Assembly (NCBI GenBank): GCA_028280485.1
Contig: JANQLS010000132.1
Location: forward strand, 28,804-92,803
Length of the DNA stretch: 64,000 bases
Direction of reading: 5' to 3'
DNA from: Planctomycetota bacterium
Lineage (GTDB): Bacteria > Planctomycetota > UBA8108 > JACQVS01
In this document: positions 24,702 through 34,266 of the stretch, piece by piece
Numbering within the stretch: the first letter of the stretch is position 1
How the letters are laid out: each line of letters begins with the position of its first letter
Position numbers and translations under genes: made by a program
The notes under the pieces: model-generated
Told to the model about the DNA's origin: nothing
The model's database searches: none
Seen by the model: the letters and a program-made list of their open reading frames with translations, nothing else

Positions 24702-25123
24702 TGGTTCGCGTCGTAGAGGTTGAATTCAAAGGCCTCAAAGAGATCCAACGAAACATGCGAAGGTTGGGTCAGCGAGGTTATGAAGTCGGGCGAACGGCTT
24801 TAAGGAAATCCACGGTTCCGATTAAGGAAGAGGCTAAGCGTCTCGCACCGGTGGAAACTGGATTGCTTGAAGAAACGATCAGAAGTGGAACATTACGCCA
24901 ACGTAACCGTGAGGTTATCGCGTATCAGGTAACTACTGGAACTCGGCTGAAGCTTAAGATTCCAGCGGATGCTTCAGGTTATTACCCAGCGGTTCAGGAA
25001 TATGGATCTAAGAAACTAAATATTCCTGATCTTCGATACATGCTCAATGCTTTAGAACGAAAACGTGACCAGTCGATTTCCATAATCATTCGCGAGCTAA
25101 AAAATGGATTGATAAAGAGATGA
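24701..25123 (+). CDS. HK97 gp10-like tail-completion component
   Basis: 140 residues. The pattern VEFKGLKEIQRNMRRLGQRG, then RTALRKSTVPIKEEAKRLAPVETGLLEETIR and YPAVQEYGSKKL, is that of the HK97-gp10_like family (PF04883), which acts in head-tail joining or tail completion. It overlaps the next gene by ATGA. Confidence 0.85.
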   Translation: MVRVVEVEFKGLKEIQRNMRRLGQRGYEVGRTALRKSTVPIKEEAKRLAPVETGLLEETIRSGTLRQRNREVIAYQVTTGTRLKLKIPADASGYYPAVQEYGSKKLNIPDLRYMLNALERKRDQSISIIIRELKNGLIKR

Positions 25124-25428
25124 GTCGTGATCACCCAGTTCAGATACTTGAAAACCAAGGCATTCAAGATTCTTCGGGTGGAAAGGTCGACAACTGGGTA
25201 TCGGTTCGAAATTGGTGGGTGAGATCAGAACCTATTAGAGGGGATGAGCAATTTGTAGATAACGCGCATTTGTCCGTTACCTACAAGCGATTAACTGGTA
25301 GATACATGCCGGACTTTGAGCTTTCAAATGAGCACCAAATTCTTCTCAACAGGAAACAGTTGAGGATTATTGGGATTCGAAACATAGACGATAGAAATGA
25401 AAAACTTGAGGTCGTAGCGGCCCAATGA
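25120..25428 (+). CDS. Head-tail stopper / joining protein
   Basis: 102 residues. QILENQGIQDSSGGKVDNWVSVRNWWVRSEPIRGDEQF, then LSVTYKRLTGRYM and KQLRIIGIRNIDDRNEKLEVVAAQ, match the small head-tail joining proteins (Phage_H_T_join, SPP1 gp16 type). The stopper closes the capsid after packaging. Overlaps both neighbours (ATGA arrangements). Confidence 0.82.
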   Translation: MSRDHPVQILENQGIQDSSGGKVDNWVSVRNWWVRSEPIRGDEQFVDNAHLSVTYKRLTGRYMPDFELSNEHQILLNRKQLRIIGIRNIDDRNEKLEVVAAQ

Positions 25429-25823
25429 GTTTGCCCTTTAAAAAGTTAAGTGAAGAAATTTACTCCGCATTGAATGCATCAATCGGAGTTCCTGTCTATG
25501 ACGCGGTTCCTAACGATCCCGTCGGTGATTACGTCGTTATTGGTGAGTATGAAGCTGATAACGATAGTGCCAAGAACCTCGAGGGAATGCTGGTATTCCC
25601 ACGAATTGAAGTCTGGAGCAAGTACAAAGGATTCGGGCCTGCAAATGATATTGCGAGTTTGATTCACACTCAACTTACTTCAGCCTTGCCTGATCTCACT
25701 CCCGATTTTCAAGTGATGTCGGTTGAATGGTCAGATTTAAGTCCTCAACGAAGAGAATTTGAGGGTATCGAGCTTCGAGTGCTTCTCATGAGGTTTCGAT
25801 ACCAGATCTTTGAACAACAGTAA
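25425..25823 (+). CDS. Tail terminator-like protein (DUF3168)
   Basis: 132 residues with the DUF3168 pattern: EIYSALNASIGVPVYDAVPNDPVGDYVVIGE, then FPRIEVWSKYKGFGPANDIASLIHTQL and a final LRVLLMRFRYQIFE strand. The family includes tail terminator or completion proteins that cap the tail tube at the head-proximal end. Position after the stopper gene and before the tube gene agrees. Confidence 0.84.
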   Translation: MSLPFKKLSEEIYSALNASIGVPVYDAVPNDPVGDYVVIGEYEADNDSAKNLEGMLVFPRIEVWSKYKGFGPANDIASLIHTQLTSALPDLTPDFQVMSVEWSDLSPQRREFEGIELRVLLMRFRYQIFEQQ

Positions 25824-25835
25824 AAGGAATGAGAC

Positions 25836-26246
25836 ATGCCAGTAACTGGAATTAGTGTCATTGTTCAGATTTTAGAAAGCGGCACCATGACGCCGATCGC
25901 GACCCAAAGAGGCGCGTCGCTAAAGTTAGGTGCCGATACGATCGATGCCTCAAGCAAGGATAACAATGCTTGGGCAGATCACTTCGCCGGTCAAAAGAAC
26001 TGGAGTATTGATGCAGACGGTCTCATGGAACTGACCGATGCCGCACAGACACACCTTCTCAATGAGTTTGTGGCGGGTAATCCAGTCACCGTAGAGATCT
26101 TGTTACCCAGTGGTGATGTTTGGCGTGGAGACGCTGCTATCGTCGATCACAGTTTCGATTTCTCGAAAGACGACATGGCAACCTTCAGCTTATCTCTCCA
26201 AGGAAAAGGTGAGCCTCTCTACAAATTTGAGACTCCTGCTCCTTAA
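25836..26246 (+). CDS. Major tail tube protein
   Basis: 136 residues. The run ATQRGASLKLGADTIDASSKDNNAWADHFAGQKNWSIDADGL is the hallmark of the TP901-1/Phage_tail_2 family of tube proteins, and the C-terminal FDFSKDDMATFSLSLQGKGEP completes the beta-sandwich. It polymerises around the tape measure to form the tail tube. AAAGGAATGAGAC precedes the ATG, a strong ribosome-binding site that agrees with high expression. Confidence 0.88.
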   Translation: MPVTGISVIVQILESGTMTPIATQRGASLKLGADTIDASSKDNNAWADHFAGQKNWSIDADGLMELTDAAQTHLLNEFVAGNPVTVEILLPSGDVWRGDAAIVDHSFDFSKDDMATFSLSLQGKGEPLYKFETPAP

Positions 26247-26281
26247 TCTCAACTGAATCTCGATACAAGGAACGAATAGAA

Positions 26282-26668
26282 ATGGCAAATAAGCAGAAGG
26301 GGGAAGCCCCTCTCTTCATCGGTGGTCAAACCAGGTCCCTCAAGTTCACAATGAATTCCATTGCTGAACTTGAGGATGAACTTGGCCTCAGCGTGGATGA
26401 CTTTGAACATGCTACTGGCTTCAAGGCAATCCGAGGATTTATCTGGGCTGGTCTGTTGCACACCAATCCCAAGCTCAAGATTGAGCAAGTCGGTGTTTGG
26501 TTTGATCAAGCTGCTGATGAATCCGACATTGTTGAGTTTAGAGAATCCTGTACTGAAGCAGTAAGGAGAGCATTTCTTCTTTACAGTGGAATCGATCCCG
26601 ACGCTGAAGAGGTTGAGGCTAAGCCCCCTGAGGGGGAGTTAAAAGAGGTGAGTGGAGCTGGGAAGTAG
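26282..26668 (+). CDS. Tail assembly chaperone, N-terminal (gpG-like) frame
   Basis: 128 residues: LFIGGQTRSLKFTMNSIAELEDELGLSVDDF and FKAIRGFIWAGLLHTNPKLKIEQVGVWFDQA are typical of gene-transfer-agent/phage tail assembly chaperones. The zero-frame product ends shortly after KPPEGELKEVSGAGK. A minus-one slip in the G/A-rich stretch at about 26632..26645 (GGGGGAG...TTAAAAG) would enter the frame that continues to 26976, as in lambda gpG-gpGT. The chaperone wraps the tape measure during tail assembly. Confidence 0.8.
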   Translation: MANKQKGEAPLFIGGQTRSLKFTMNSIAELEDELGLSVDDFEHATGFKAIRGFIWAGLLHTNPKLKIEQVGVWFDQAADESDIVEFRESCTEAVRRAFLLYSGIDPDAEEVEAKPPEGELKEVSGAGK

Positions 26669-26976
26669 CACTTAAACAAGCGGCTGAAATTGGGCTCAAG
26701 CCAGAAGAGTTCTGGAGTCTCACGCTGGCTGAGTTCAATCGCTTGGCTGAAGGATTCTATTACCGTCAAAAGGAACTCCGCCGCCTCTTTTCCATCCAAA
26801 TAGCTACAAATCTCAATCTCTGGTCTAAGAAGGCTATTGAGCATGATTTTTTAATCAAAGAACCTGAGAAGAAAAATGAACTAAGCCCTGAAGCTCGAAA
26901 AAAAGAGATTCAGAGTATTCAAGCCGAGATAGCAGAAGCCAAAAAGAGACAATTAACGAATGCCCAGAATCGGTAG
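26641..26976 (+). CDS. Tail assembly chaperone, T-part reached by frameshift
   Basis: This frame has no good start of its own (a TTG at 26743 is the first possible), but it is open through the preceding gene's end and encodes WEVALKQAAEIGLKPEEFWSLTLAEFNRLAEGFYYRQKELRRLF (key parts: KPEEFWSLTLAEF, YRQKELRRL), then a charged helical tail. EFWSLT-x-x-E is a conserved feature of the downstream part of tail chaperone pairs. It is thus best read as the extension of the gene at 26282 by programmed minus-one frameshifting. It overlaps the tape measure start by 17 bp. Confidence 0.7.
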   Translation, partial: KRGEWSWEVALKQAAEIGLKPEEFWSLTLAEFNRLAEGFYYRQKELRRLFSIQIATNLNLWSKKAIEHDFLIKEPEKKNELSPEARKKEIQSIQAEIAEAKKRQLTNAQNR

Positions 26977-29326
26977 TCTGTTTGCAGATTTTAAGCTCAA
27001 TATCGGTGGCTTCGTAAAAGGTCTGAAGACGGTCGATCGTAACTTGAAGGCTGTCTCTAAAAACTTCGCGAATCTGGGTAAAAGCCTTTCCACAAAGATC
27101 ACCCTTCCTCTCGCGGGTCTTGGGGCTGCTGCGCTGAAGGCTTCAGTCGATATCGAGAAAGTTAAAATCTCGATGACGAACCTCACAGGATCTGCCGACA
27201 AAGCCAATAAGATCATTGGCGAGCTTCAAACTCTTGCTGCCTCAACTCCATTCCAATTTGCTGGTCTCGCCAAAGGTGCGCGTAACATGCTCGCTTTTGG
27301 ATTCGAGGCTAAAAAAGTCGCTCCAGCAATGGCTAATATTGTTGACGCTGTCTCGGCTGTAGGTGGTGGGAACTTTGAGATTGAAAGGCTGGTTAGAGCC
27401 TTAGGTCAAATTGGAGCCAAAGGAAAGGTAGCTGCACAAGAAATTAATCAAATCGCTGAACTTGGTCTTCCAATTAGGCAGGTATTAGCGGATGGCTTGG
27501 GTGTTACCGTTGCAGAGTTAGAGAAAATGCAGCGGTCAGGAATCGAAGCTAAAAAGGCAATCGATTTAATCCTTGAAGGGTTCGGCGAAAGATTCGAGGG
27601 GAGTGCTGAAAAGCTATCTCAATCCTTGGGTGGATTATTCTCTACTTTAAGGGATAACGGTCAATTGGCTTTAGCTGAGCTTGGAAACGAGATCGCTAAA
27701 ACTTTTGATTTAAAAACCGTTACCCGGAAAGCGACTGGGTTTTTAAAGGGGCTGACAAACTCATTTAAATCCATGACGGATGAATCCCGAAAAGGGATCG
27801 TTCGACTCGCTGGTACATTGGCTGCAACCGGTCCGCTCTTAGTCGGTATTGGAGCTGCAATAACGGGAATTAAAGCCTTAGGTGCTGCAATGATCGCACT
27901 GGCTACGGGAGGTGCAGCGCGCCTGACTTTAGGTTTAAACGTCATCACATTTGGGTTTGCAGCTTTAGCAATTCATGCTAACGGTGCAGATAACGCTGTT
28001 AAACAAATTGCGAATAGCTTTGGATTTTTAGGAGTAAAAGCAGGGGAATTTTTTACATCTGGTGGATTTCAACCTATTGTCGATCTATTCACCTTTCAGG
28101 GCTTTAGCGATATTGCTAATGAGCAATTTAGGAGAACGGCTAATTTTGCTGAGAGGAGTATGGCAGAAATCCGGATTGAGGCTGAGAACGCCCGTGCTGA
28201 GCTGGATAAACTATTTGAAGATGCGCAAAAAGGAGCTCGTGATCTCGAGGAGAGTCTCAAGGACTTAAAAAAAGCTACAAAAGATATAGGTGAAATTGCA
28301 ACTGGTCCCACGATTCCTGGCTCAATCTTAAATGGTAATAAAGATTTTGTTGGTCCAGAGCTTCCAAAGACAGGTCCCGAAATTCTTCCTGAAGACCTTA
28401 TAAATGAATTAGAAGAACTTCAAACTTTAGCAACAAAGAACTTTAGTGCCTTTGGCGATCCTCTTGATTTCTTAAATGAGAAATTAATTAATGTCGAAAG
28501 TACGATTCTCGATTTTAACGAGAATATAAAAGGTAATTCGGCAGAATCAAGAGCCGCTCTCCAGGGCTTAATTGAGGATCACAAAAATCTCACGATTGCA
28601 CTTCAAGAAGAGCAACTCACTCAAGAAACCTTAGCCATTACTCAAGAGAATGCTTTTGGGTCAGCTAAGGAAGCCCTTCGAGATTTCGCGGCGGAAGTTG
28701 CAACCTTAGGTCAATCAATCGGTAGTATCTTTGGGCAAGTATTCACTGGGTTGGTGGACGGTTTTGCTCGATCGACGGCCCAAGCGATTGTAATGGGACA
28801 GAAGTTCGGCGACTCCATGAAGAATGTAGGTAAGCAAGTAGTTGCTGCTCTCATTCAAGATCTCATCAAGCTTGGAATTGAGCGATTAACTCAATCGGTG
28901 ATTGCTGCCACAGCGGGTCAAGTGGCTCTCACAGCGAGAATGGGGCAACTCGCTGCAGAGACCTATGGAGCGGCTTTCGCGGCAACAGCTGCTATTCCTC
29001 TTGTTGGACCGGCTTTAGCGCCCGCGGCTGCTTCGGCTGCGGTCGCTGGAATGATATCAGGTTCTATCGCTTCAAAAGCTACTGGAATCGCTGCTTTTGC
29101 TGCACTGGCCGAGGGTGGAATTGTCACCAAGCCAACTCTTTCTCTCATTGGTGAGGGGGGGGAGCCTGAAGTTGTATTCCCTTTGAGTAAGCTTCAGCGA
29201 TTCTTAGGTGCTGGGTTTAGTGGTGCGGCTTCAATCATTCAAATTCTTCTCGATGGTGAAGTGCTGGCTGAATCAACTGCTCAGCACCTTCCTGGAGTCT
29301 TCGAAAGACAAGGTTTAAGAGCGTAA
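26960..29326 (+). CDS. Tail tape measure protein
   Basis: 788 residues. N-terminal region KTVDRNLKAVSKNFANLGKSLSTKITLPLAGLGAAALKASVDIEKV, then LTGSADKANKIIGELQTLAASTPFQFAGLAKGARNMLAFGF, follow the TMP core domain pattern. Hydrophobic stretches at about 285-345 and 655-720 (GPLLVGIGAAITGI, IPLVGPALAPAAASAAVAGMI) are usual in tape measures. The C-terminal EGGIVTKPTLSLIGEGGEPEVVFPL is a hallmark of the family. At about 0.15 nm per residue the tail would be roughly 120 nm (inference). Confidence 0.93.
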   Translation: MPRIGSLFADFKLNIGGFVKGLKTVDRNLKAVSKNFANLGKSLSTKITLPLAGLGAAALKASVDIEKVKISMTNLTGSADKANKIIGELQTLAASTPFQFAGLAKGARNMLAFGFEAKKVAPAMANIVDAVSAVGGGNFEIERLVRALGQIGAKGKVAAQEINQIAELGLPIRQVLADGLGVTVAELEKMQRSGIEAKKAIDLILEGFGERFEGSAEKLSQSLGGLFSTLRDNGQLALAELGNEIAKTFDLKTVTRKATGFLKGLTNSFKSMTDESRKGIVRLAGTLAATGPLLVGIGAAITGIKALGAAMIALATGGAARLTLGLNVITFGFAALAIHANGADNAVKQIANSFGFLGVKAGEFFTSGGFQPIVDLFTFQGFSDIANEQFRRTANFAERSMAEIRIEAENARAELDKLFEDAQKGARDLEESLKDLKKATKDIGEIATGPTIPGSILNGNKDFVGPELPKTGPEILPEDLINELEELQTLATKNFSAFGDPLDFLNEKLINVESTILDFNENIKGNSAESRAALQGLIEDHKNLTIALQEEQLTQETLAITQENAFGSAKEALRDFAAEVATLGQSIGSIFGQVFTGLVDGFARSTAQAIVMGQKFGDSMKNVGKQVVAALIQDLIKLGIERLTQSVIAATAGQVALTARMGQLAAETYGAAFAATAAIPLVGPALAPAAASAAVAGMISGSIASKATGIAAFAALAEGGIVTKPTLSLIGEGGEPEVVFPLSKLQRFLGAGFSGAASIIQILLDGEVLAESTAQHLPGVFERQGLRA

Positions 29327-31416
29327 TGTCACGAATTTCAAACGGCGCCAAAGCTCAGATCAATAACTTAAGCGCAAGCGCTACGAGCTTGACCTTCACG
29401 GCTCCAAACGCAGGAGATGAGTTTCCTACAGAAGTACCCTTCTGGGGGACAATTTACAATTCTGGGGTTTACGGGAATCCTGCCGATGATCCCGATGCTG
29501 AGATAGTACGGATCGAGGGCACTGATTACCCGAATGATCAACTCACAAATATCAAGCGATCTCAATTAAGCACATCTGCAATTGATCGATCCACTGGAAA
29601 TCATGGGATTGTTCATGGGATTTACGCTCACGACAATCCAGGCCTTCTCTCAGTGGCAGCCTTCGGTGCTAAAGGGGATGGAGTTGCTGATGACACTGCC
29701 TCGATCCAAGAAGCCTTCGATACTGCATACCTTTTAAATATACCGGAAGTCTTCTTCCCTACGACAAAGCATAAATACTTATTAGGCGATGAAATCATCG
29801 TCAAGCATAAGTGTAAGGTCTGGGGCTTGAATCGTCTGGGTGCAGTCTTACACCAAATTACTCCGGGTAAGAAATGCTTTCGAGTCACTCGTGATGACGT
29901 GATTGGAAATCTCGGAGGTCAACGATTTGAAAAGCTTGGTCTCAGAGGGCCTCGATTTGGGTCGTCAGCAACCGAAAACCTTGAAGAGGTGGGTATCTTT
30001 TTCGATGGTGACGATCGAGGTACTGTAGGCGTAGACCCAATCGAGTATCTCGATCAGGCTAAAGTCTTCGATTGTGACATCGAGGGTTGGGGCGGTTACG
30101 GTATCAGAGCAGATTTCCTGGAGAATTTTCAATTCGTTGAAAACCGAGTGGCTAACACTTGGTACGGAGGTATCCAGGGGCGATCCGTTCTCACGGGTAA
30201 GATTGTCGAAAACGAAATTTTCGATGTGCTCGGAAACGGTGAATCTAACTATGGAATCTCTATCACCTCATCGGTCGGAGAGGATGGTTGGTATCCTCAG
30301 AGTCAAGACGTTGACGTTATAGAGAATTATGTCGACGGAGTTCTAAACTGGGAGCTTTTCGATACTCATGGTGGAATTCGAATTCGCTTCATCGGTAATA
30401 CGGGGAAGAATGGCCGCATTGGAATTAACGTCACCGCACTCACCATTCATGATCCAACAATCACTGTCCCCGCTCATGGAAACTACAATAAGTACGCTCC
30501 CATGGGGTGTGTAATTATCGATAACGACCTGGATTCAGGATTAGCCGACGGCTCGGGAAGAGAAGGGATTATCGTCTCTGGTGCCATTGGTCATGCTGAT
30601 TTTGGTACGGGAGTAGCGGGAGCGATTTCAGAGTACGCCAAAGCCATTAAAGTCATTGGTAACACCACGAAGGGCTTCGGTGATAAAAATGCACCTGCCG
30701 GTGGATCCGGTGGCTTCTATTTCTTAATCACTGAGGGATTGCTGGTCGAAGGTAACGAATCAGAGAATTCGAGTCCCTATGCTTACTGTTTCTATCATGA
30801 CAATAAGGATGGTTTAGTTGTAGGTAATGTCGGAATCGATCCTTGGGAGGAATCCGGACACAATCCTTCAGTCATCGAAGTGCGCTCCACTCATAACAGC
30901 TTGACCCTGATTGGGAATAAAGGTCTTCGAAGTAATATGGATTCTGCGGGTCCACCCCCTCGAAATATCTTTGAGATGGGAGTAGCGGTATTTGATCACT
31001 CTACTAATGAAATAGACTATGGACTGAACCACTTTAAGGCAGCTTCTAATTCAGCCCTTTACGATAACGGAGGTCGATCGAGTGCTCGCCAGAGTGCAAC
31101 ACTTCGCCTCGATCGAGGATTCTCTACTGGGGTAACGGTCACCGGCGTCAATCTCACTTTAGACCCAATGCTCCACCATGTGGTGGGGGTTAATACACAA
31201 TCAGGGGCATTTACGATTACACTTCCTCTGGTCACTGACTTTGAGGAGGGGGATGAATTCATTATCAAAGACGTTCAGGAGAACGCGAGCGCGAACAATA
31301 TCACCGTAGATCCTAACGGGCAGAATATCGATACCAACCCGGGGAATCGTATCATTAACTCCGATGGAGGCTCTCTTAAACTAAAAGCCGTGGGAAGCCA
31401 CTGGCATATCATTTAG
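29326..31416 (+). CDS. Tailspike-like protein with pectate-lyase beta-helix
   Basis: 696 residues. A virion-attachment N-terminus (about 1-110) leads into VAAFGAKGDGVADDTASIQEAFD (key GAKGDGVADDTASIQ, about 118-132), the entry motif of Pectate_lyase_3 beta-helices of phage depolymerases. The middle has the rung pattern of a right-handed beta-helix (FVENRVANTWYGG, VENEIFDVLGNG, VIDNDLDSG). The C-terminal domain (HHVVGVNTQSGAFTITLP ... LKAVGSHWHII) is a fibre-tip type. Likely binds and may degrade surface polysaccharide; no catalytic residues can be assigned. Confidence 0.78.
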   Translation: MSRISNGAKAQINNLSASATSLTFTAPNAGDEFPTEVPFWGTIYNSGVYGNPADDPDAEIVRIEGTDYPNDQLTNIKRSQLSTSAIDRSTGNHGIVHGIYAHDNPGLLSVAAFGAKGDGVADDTASIQEAFDTAYLLNIPEVFFPTTKHKYLLGDEIIVKHKCKVWGLNRLGAVLHQITPGKKCFRVTRDDVIGNLGGQRFEKLGLRGPRFGSSATENLEEVGIFFDGDDRGTVGVDPIEYLDQAKVFDCDIEGWGGYGIRADFLENFQFVENRVANTWYGGIQGRSVLTGKIVENEIFDVLGNGESNYGISITSSVGEDGWYPQSQDVDVIENYVDGVLNWELFDTHGGIRIRFIGNTGKNGRIGINVTALTIHDPTITVPAHGNYNKYAPMGCVIIDNDLDSGLADGSGREGIIVSGAIGHADFGTGVAGAISEYAKAIKVIGNTTKGFGDKNAPAGGSGGFYFLITEGLLVEGNESENSSPYAYCFYHDNKDGLVVGNVGIDPWEESGHNPSVIEVRSTHNSLTLIGNKGLRSNMDSAGPPPRNIFEMGVAVFDHSTNEIDYGLNHFKAASNSALYDNGGRSSARQSATLRLDRGFSTGVTVTGVNLTLDPMLHHVVGVNTQSGAFTITLPLVTDFEEGDEFIIKDVQENASANNITVDPNGQNIDTNPGNRIINSDGGSLKLKAVGSHWHII

Positions 31417-31425
31417 GAAGAGTAA

Positions 31426-33024
31426 ATGGTTTATGCTTCAGCGGCTTACGGTTCAATTCCTTACTCGGGTGCAGGATCTCAGATCGATCATTCGATCTGT
31501 GTACTTATCGATGGAGTTCAGCGGGGTGATTACGTTCCTGGCTCTTTCTCTGCTAACGAAGAGTTAAACGGTCGAAATACCTGTCGATTAAAACTTAAGG
31601 ACAAGACGCAGAGCTACTTCCCGCAGCCTGGGGAAGAAATTTTAGTCCTTAAATCCGGTCAAATGCTCTTTCGGGGAACGATTGATCGCCCGAAGGTTTC
31701 GGCTCCAATCGCCGGGCCCGTAAACGATATTGATATTAATGCGGTCGATTTCAATCAGCTCTGTGATCGATTCCCCGTTGCCAAATCCTATGAGGCTGAA
31801 GGGCAAACTCTAAAGGATATCGTCACCGATGTCGTAAATGTTCAGACTCAGCTCCACCTTGAGGGAGTGACCTTGGGGGGAGTCCAGGATGGACCACTGA
31901 TCACGAAAGCTGTTTTTAACTATTTTACGGTGACTCGTTGCTTTAACGATCTCTCAGATCTCACCGGATACTACTGGTATATCGATTACAACAAGGTACT
32001 TCATTTCCTCGATCGGACTCACAGTCGAGCTCCATTCAGTATCGGGGGATCAGGAAAGCAGAATTATCGAATAGCGACAATTGATACCACCCGACAGCGA
32101 TATCGAAATGTTCAGATTCTTCGAGGAGGGTTCCAAAAGACGGATCCAATCGTGGAGACTCTTCCAACTGACGGAGAGCAGAAGACTTGGACTCTTCGCT
32201 ATCCATTAGCAAACGACGCAACTGATCCTCCAATTATTAAGGTCGATGGAGTAGAGCAGAGCGTGGGGAATCGAGGGGCTGATGATGAAGACGATTATCA
32301 ATTCACCTATCAGCATGAAGAAGAAGAGATCTCCCAAAACTTTGACGATGACGCAATCACAGCGGGTCAAGAGCTTGAGATCACCTACACTGGTCTTATT
32401 CCCCTCATTGTTAAAGCGGAAGACGATGAAGAAATCAAAGATCGAGCTGACATTGAGGGTGGTACCGGAATTTACACCATCGTCGAAGAAGACGACGATA
32501 TCGATGATCGTCAACTCGCAGTCGATCGAGCAGAAGCCTTTTTAAGGCGATACGGAACGATTCCTCAAATCATTACGATTGAATCGGATGTGTTTGGTCT
32601 AAAAGCCGGTCATATTCTCTCAGTAACGGTTCCTGAGTACTCAATTGAGAAGGAATTCCTCATTGAGAAGATCACCATCAAAGATCTCGGGATCGAAATG
32701 GTGAATGGCAAACAGACAAACCGGCTTCGATTTCGGATCACTGCCGTGGACGGTGAACGATTTGGATCTTGGGTGGAGTTCTTCAGCAAGCTATTTGAGA
32801 AGAAAGGGTTCTCGGTTCACCAAAATGAGCTGGTGACTCTTTTAAGGAAAAAGCGAGAACAGGTGACCCTCACCGATACGATTGAAACTTCAAACGATAT
32901 CAATGATTTGGGCTTGGAGGTCGAGGATCCTTACACCAGTTTCCGAATGGGCCAATCTACCGATCTTGAATACAAGAATAGAATGGGATTCGCTCGAATG
33001 GGAGAGCACCCCTTACAGCTATGA
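31426..33024 (+). CDS. Tail hub / baseplate protein (gp27-like)
   Basis: 532 residues. The first part (ICVLIDGVQRGDYVPGSFSANEELNGRNTCRLKLKD, then GEEILVLKSGQMLFRGTIDRP) and the central TLKDIVTDVVN ... DLTGYYWYIDYNKVLHFLDR match tail hub proteins related to T4 gp27 and Mu-type gpP/late control D folds. A long acidic insertion (EDDEEIKDRADIEGG, EEDDDIDDRQ) lies around 330-360. It closes the tail tip and anchors fibres. ATGA overlap with the next gene. Confidence 0.72.
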   Translation: MVYASAAYGSIPYSGAGSQIDHSICVLIDGVQRGDYVPGSFSANEELNGRNTCRLKLKDKTQSYFPQPGEEILVLKSGQMLFRGTIDRPKVSAPIAGPVNDIDINAVDFNQLCDRFPVAKSYEAEGQTLKDIVTDVVNVQTQLHLEGVTLGGVQDGPLITKAVFNYFTVTRCFNDLSDLTGYYWYIDYNKVLHFLDRTHSRAPFSIGGSGKQNYRIATIDTTRQRYRNVQILRGGFQKTDPIVETLPTDGEQKTWTLRYPLANDATDPPIIKVDGVEQSVGNRGADDEDDYQFTYQHEEEEISQNFDDDAITAGQELEITYTGLIPLIVKAEDDEEIKDRADIEGGTGIYTIVEEDDDIDDRQLAVDRAEAFLRRYGTIPQIITIESDVFGLKAGHILSVTVPEYSIEKEFLIEKITIKDLGIEMVNGKQTNRLRFRITAVDGERFGSWVEFFSKLFEKKGFSVHQNELVTLLRKKREQVTLTDTIETSNDINDLGLEVEDPYTSFRMGQSTDLEYKNRMGFARMGEHPLQL

Positions 33025-33500
33025 AAAATGAAGTCCTAAACTCTCAACTCTTAGTACACACCAATGTGAAGATCGAAGTCTTTAAAGACGACGATTTAGT
33101 TCACTTGGATGAAGTTCGAAACTTAGTACCTAATTCTGGCAGGAACATTCTTAGGAATTTACTCCTTCGAGGGGCTCCTGGAGCTGGAGCCGGGTATGCT
33201 CCAAACTATATTGCCTTGGGTACGGATCCTGCTCCAACTAACGATGGGAGTACAAATCTCGGACTTGAGACCTATCGAGATAAGATCACAGTTCGAAGGG
33301 GATATGATTCTCGAGCTGAATTTCAGCTCTACTTAAATACCGATCAAGGGAACGGTACTACCTATTCTGAAGCAGGGTTGTTCGACTCCCCTCAACCAGG
33401 ATTGGGGAATATGTTAGCGCGAGCAGTTTTCACACCCGTTGTAAAAACCAGTTCAATTCAATTGATCGTCACATGGCAAATTAACATCGCATCGGCTTAA
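33021..33500 (+). CDS. Phage tail fibre-associated protein (159 aa)
   Basis: The pattern RNLVPNSGRNILRNLLLRG followed by NYIALGTDPAPTNDGSTNLGLE and YSEAGLFDSPQPGLGNMLARAVF is that of small tail-fibre or baseplate proteins often encoded next to tail hub genes. Beta-rich, no signal peptide. The start overlaps the hub stop (ATGA), and the stop is 2 bp from the next start, so it is part of the tail-tip operon. Confidence 0.65.
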   Translation: MKNEVLNSQLLVHTNVKIEVFKDDDLVHLDEVRNLVPNSGRNILRNLLLRGAPGAGAGYAPNYIALGTDPAPTNDGSTNLGLETYRDKITVRRGYDSRAEFQLYLNTDQGNGTTYSEAGLFDSPQPGLGNMLARAVFTPVVKTSSIQLIVTWQINIASA

Positions 33501-33502
33501 TC

Positions 33503-34186
33503 ATGGCAACGAAAATCTTTCCCACTGACTTAGATATTGGCGGCAACGGTGAAGGGGCTACCTATAAGGATGTCAACTGGCACCATCTTTTCGGTATGGT
33601 CCCTCAGGGATTATTTCGGTTTGGTGGGATCCCATTTATTAAACAAGGATTCAATCAATCCTCGGTGGGTTTGGATGTCACAATCACCACCGGGCAGGCT
33701 GTGATCCAAGGTCTCTACGTCCATATTGATTCTGAGACTATTTTGACGCTCGAGGATGACATTCGGAACTTGGTTTATTTAGAGCTTGAGCGGGATGGGA
33801 ACAATATAGTTCTGGGCGCATTAATCAAAGTCACGTCCGTGGTCGAGAACCTTCCTGAGAATTCAATGATGCTTTTTGAGATGAATACTCAATCGGGTTC
33901 TGTTCTCGCTGTCAAGGATCGGAGAGCCTATTCAGCTCAATGCTCATTCGGTTCATATACTGGAGACGCGCTTGGATCCCTCAATTTCGTCTTGGGTTTC
34001 GCGCCTTCGGTGGTGGTGCTGACTGACACTTCAAATAACGGAATCGCTGTATCTATAAGGAGTGGTAACGGGGGAGGGTACGCAACCGCGAATATGGATC
34101 CCATTGGGCCATTGGATTATGGATTCTCGGTGGGGGTGAACTCAAACCAGGTAAACGCGCATTACGCGTACGCAGCTTTCGGATAG
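33503..34186 (+). CDS. Tail fibre tip protein (227 aa)
   Basis: N-terminal half is beta-rich (LDVTITTGQAVIQGLYVHIDSETILTLEDD), similar to fibre domains that carry receptor-binding tips. The C-terminal half (ALGSLNFVLGFAPSVVVLTDTSNNGIAVSIRSGNGGG ... HYAYAAFG) is Gly-rich, as in fibre knobs. It is the last gene of the rightward late operon and is followed by a terminator at 34222..34257. Receptor binding is inferred. Confidence 0.6.
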   Translation: MATKIFPTDLDIGGNGEGATYKDVNWHHLFGMVPQGLFRFGGIPFIKQGFNQSSVGLDVTITTGQAVIQGLYVHIDSETILTLEDDIRNLVYLELERDGNNIVLGALIKVTSVVENLPENSMMLFEMNTQSGSVLAVKDRRAYSAQCSFGSYTGDALGSLNFVLGFAPSVVVLTDTSNNGIAVSIRSGNGGGYATANMDPIGPLDYGFSVGVNSNQVNAHYAYAAFG

Positions 34187-34221
34187 AGCTTTGAGGTTTT
34201 AACCTGCATTTCTATCGTTCT

Positions 34222-34257
34222 ACCCTCGGGACTTAATAGGTCTCGGGGGTTTTATTT
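34222..34257 (+). terminator. Terminator of the late operon
   Basis: ACCCTCGGGAC (34222..34232) pairs with GTCTCGGGGGT (34240..34250) over 11 bp with two G-T wobbles, followed by TTTATTTT. It separates the rightward late operon from the convergent toxin-antitoxin-chaperone operon. Confidence 0.75.
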
Positions 34258-34266
34258 TAAAGTTTA

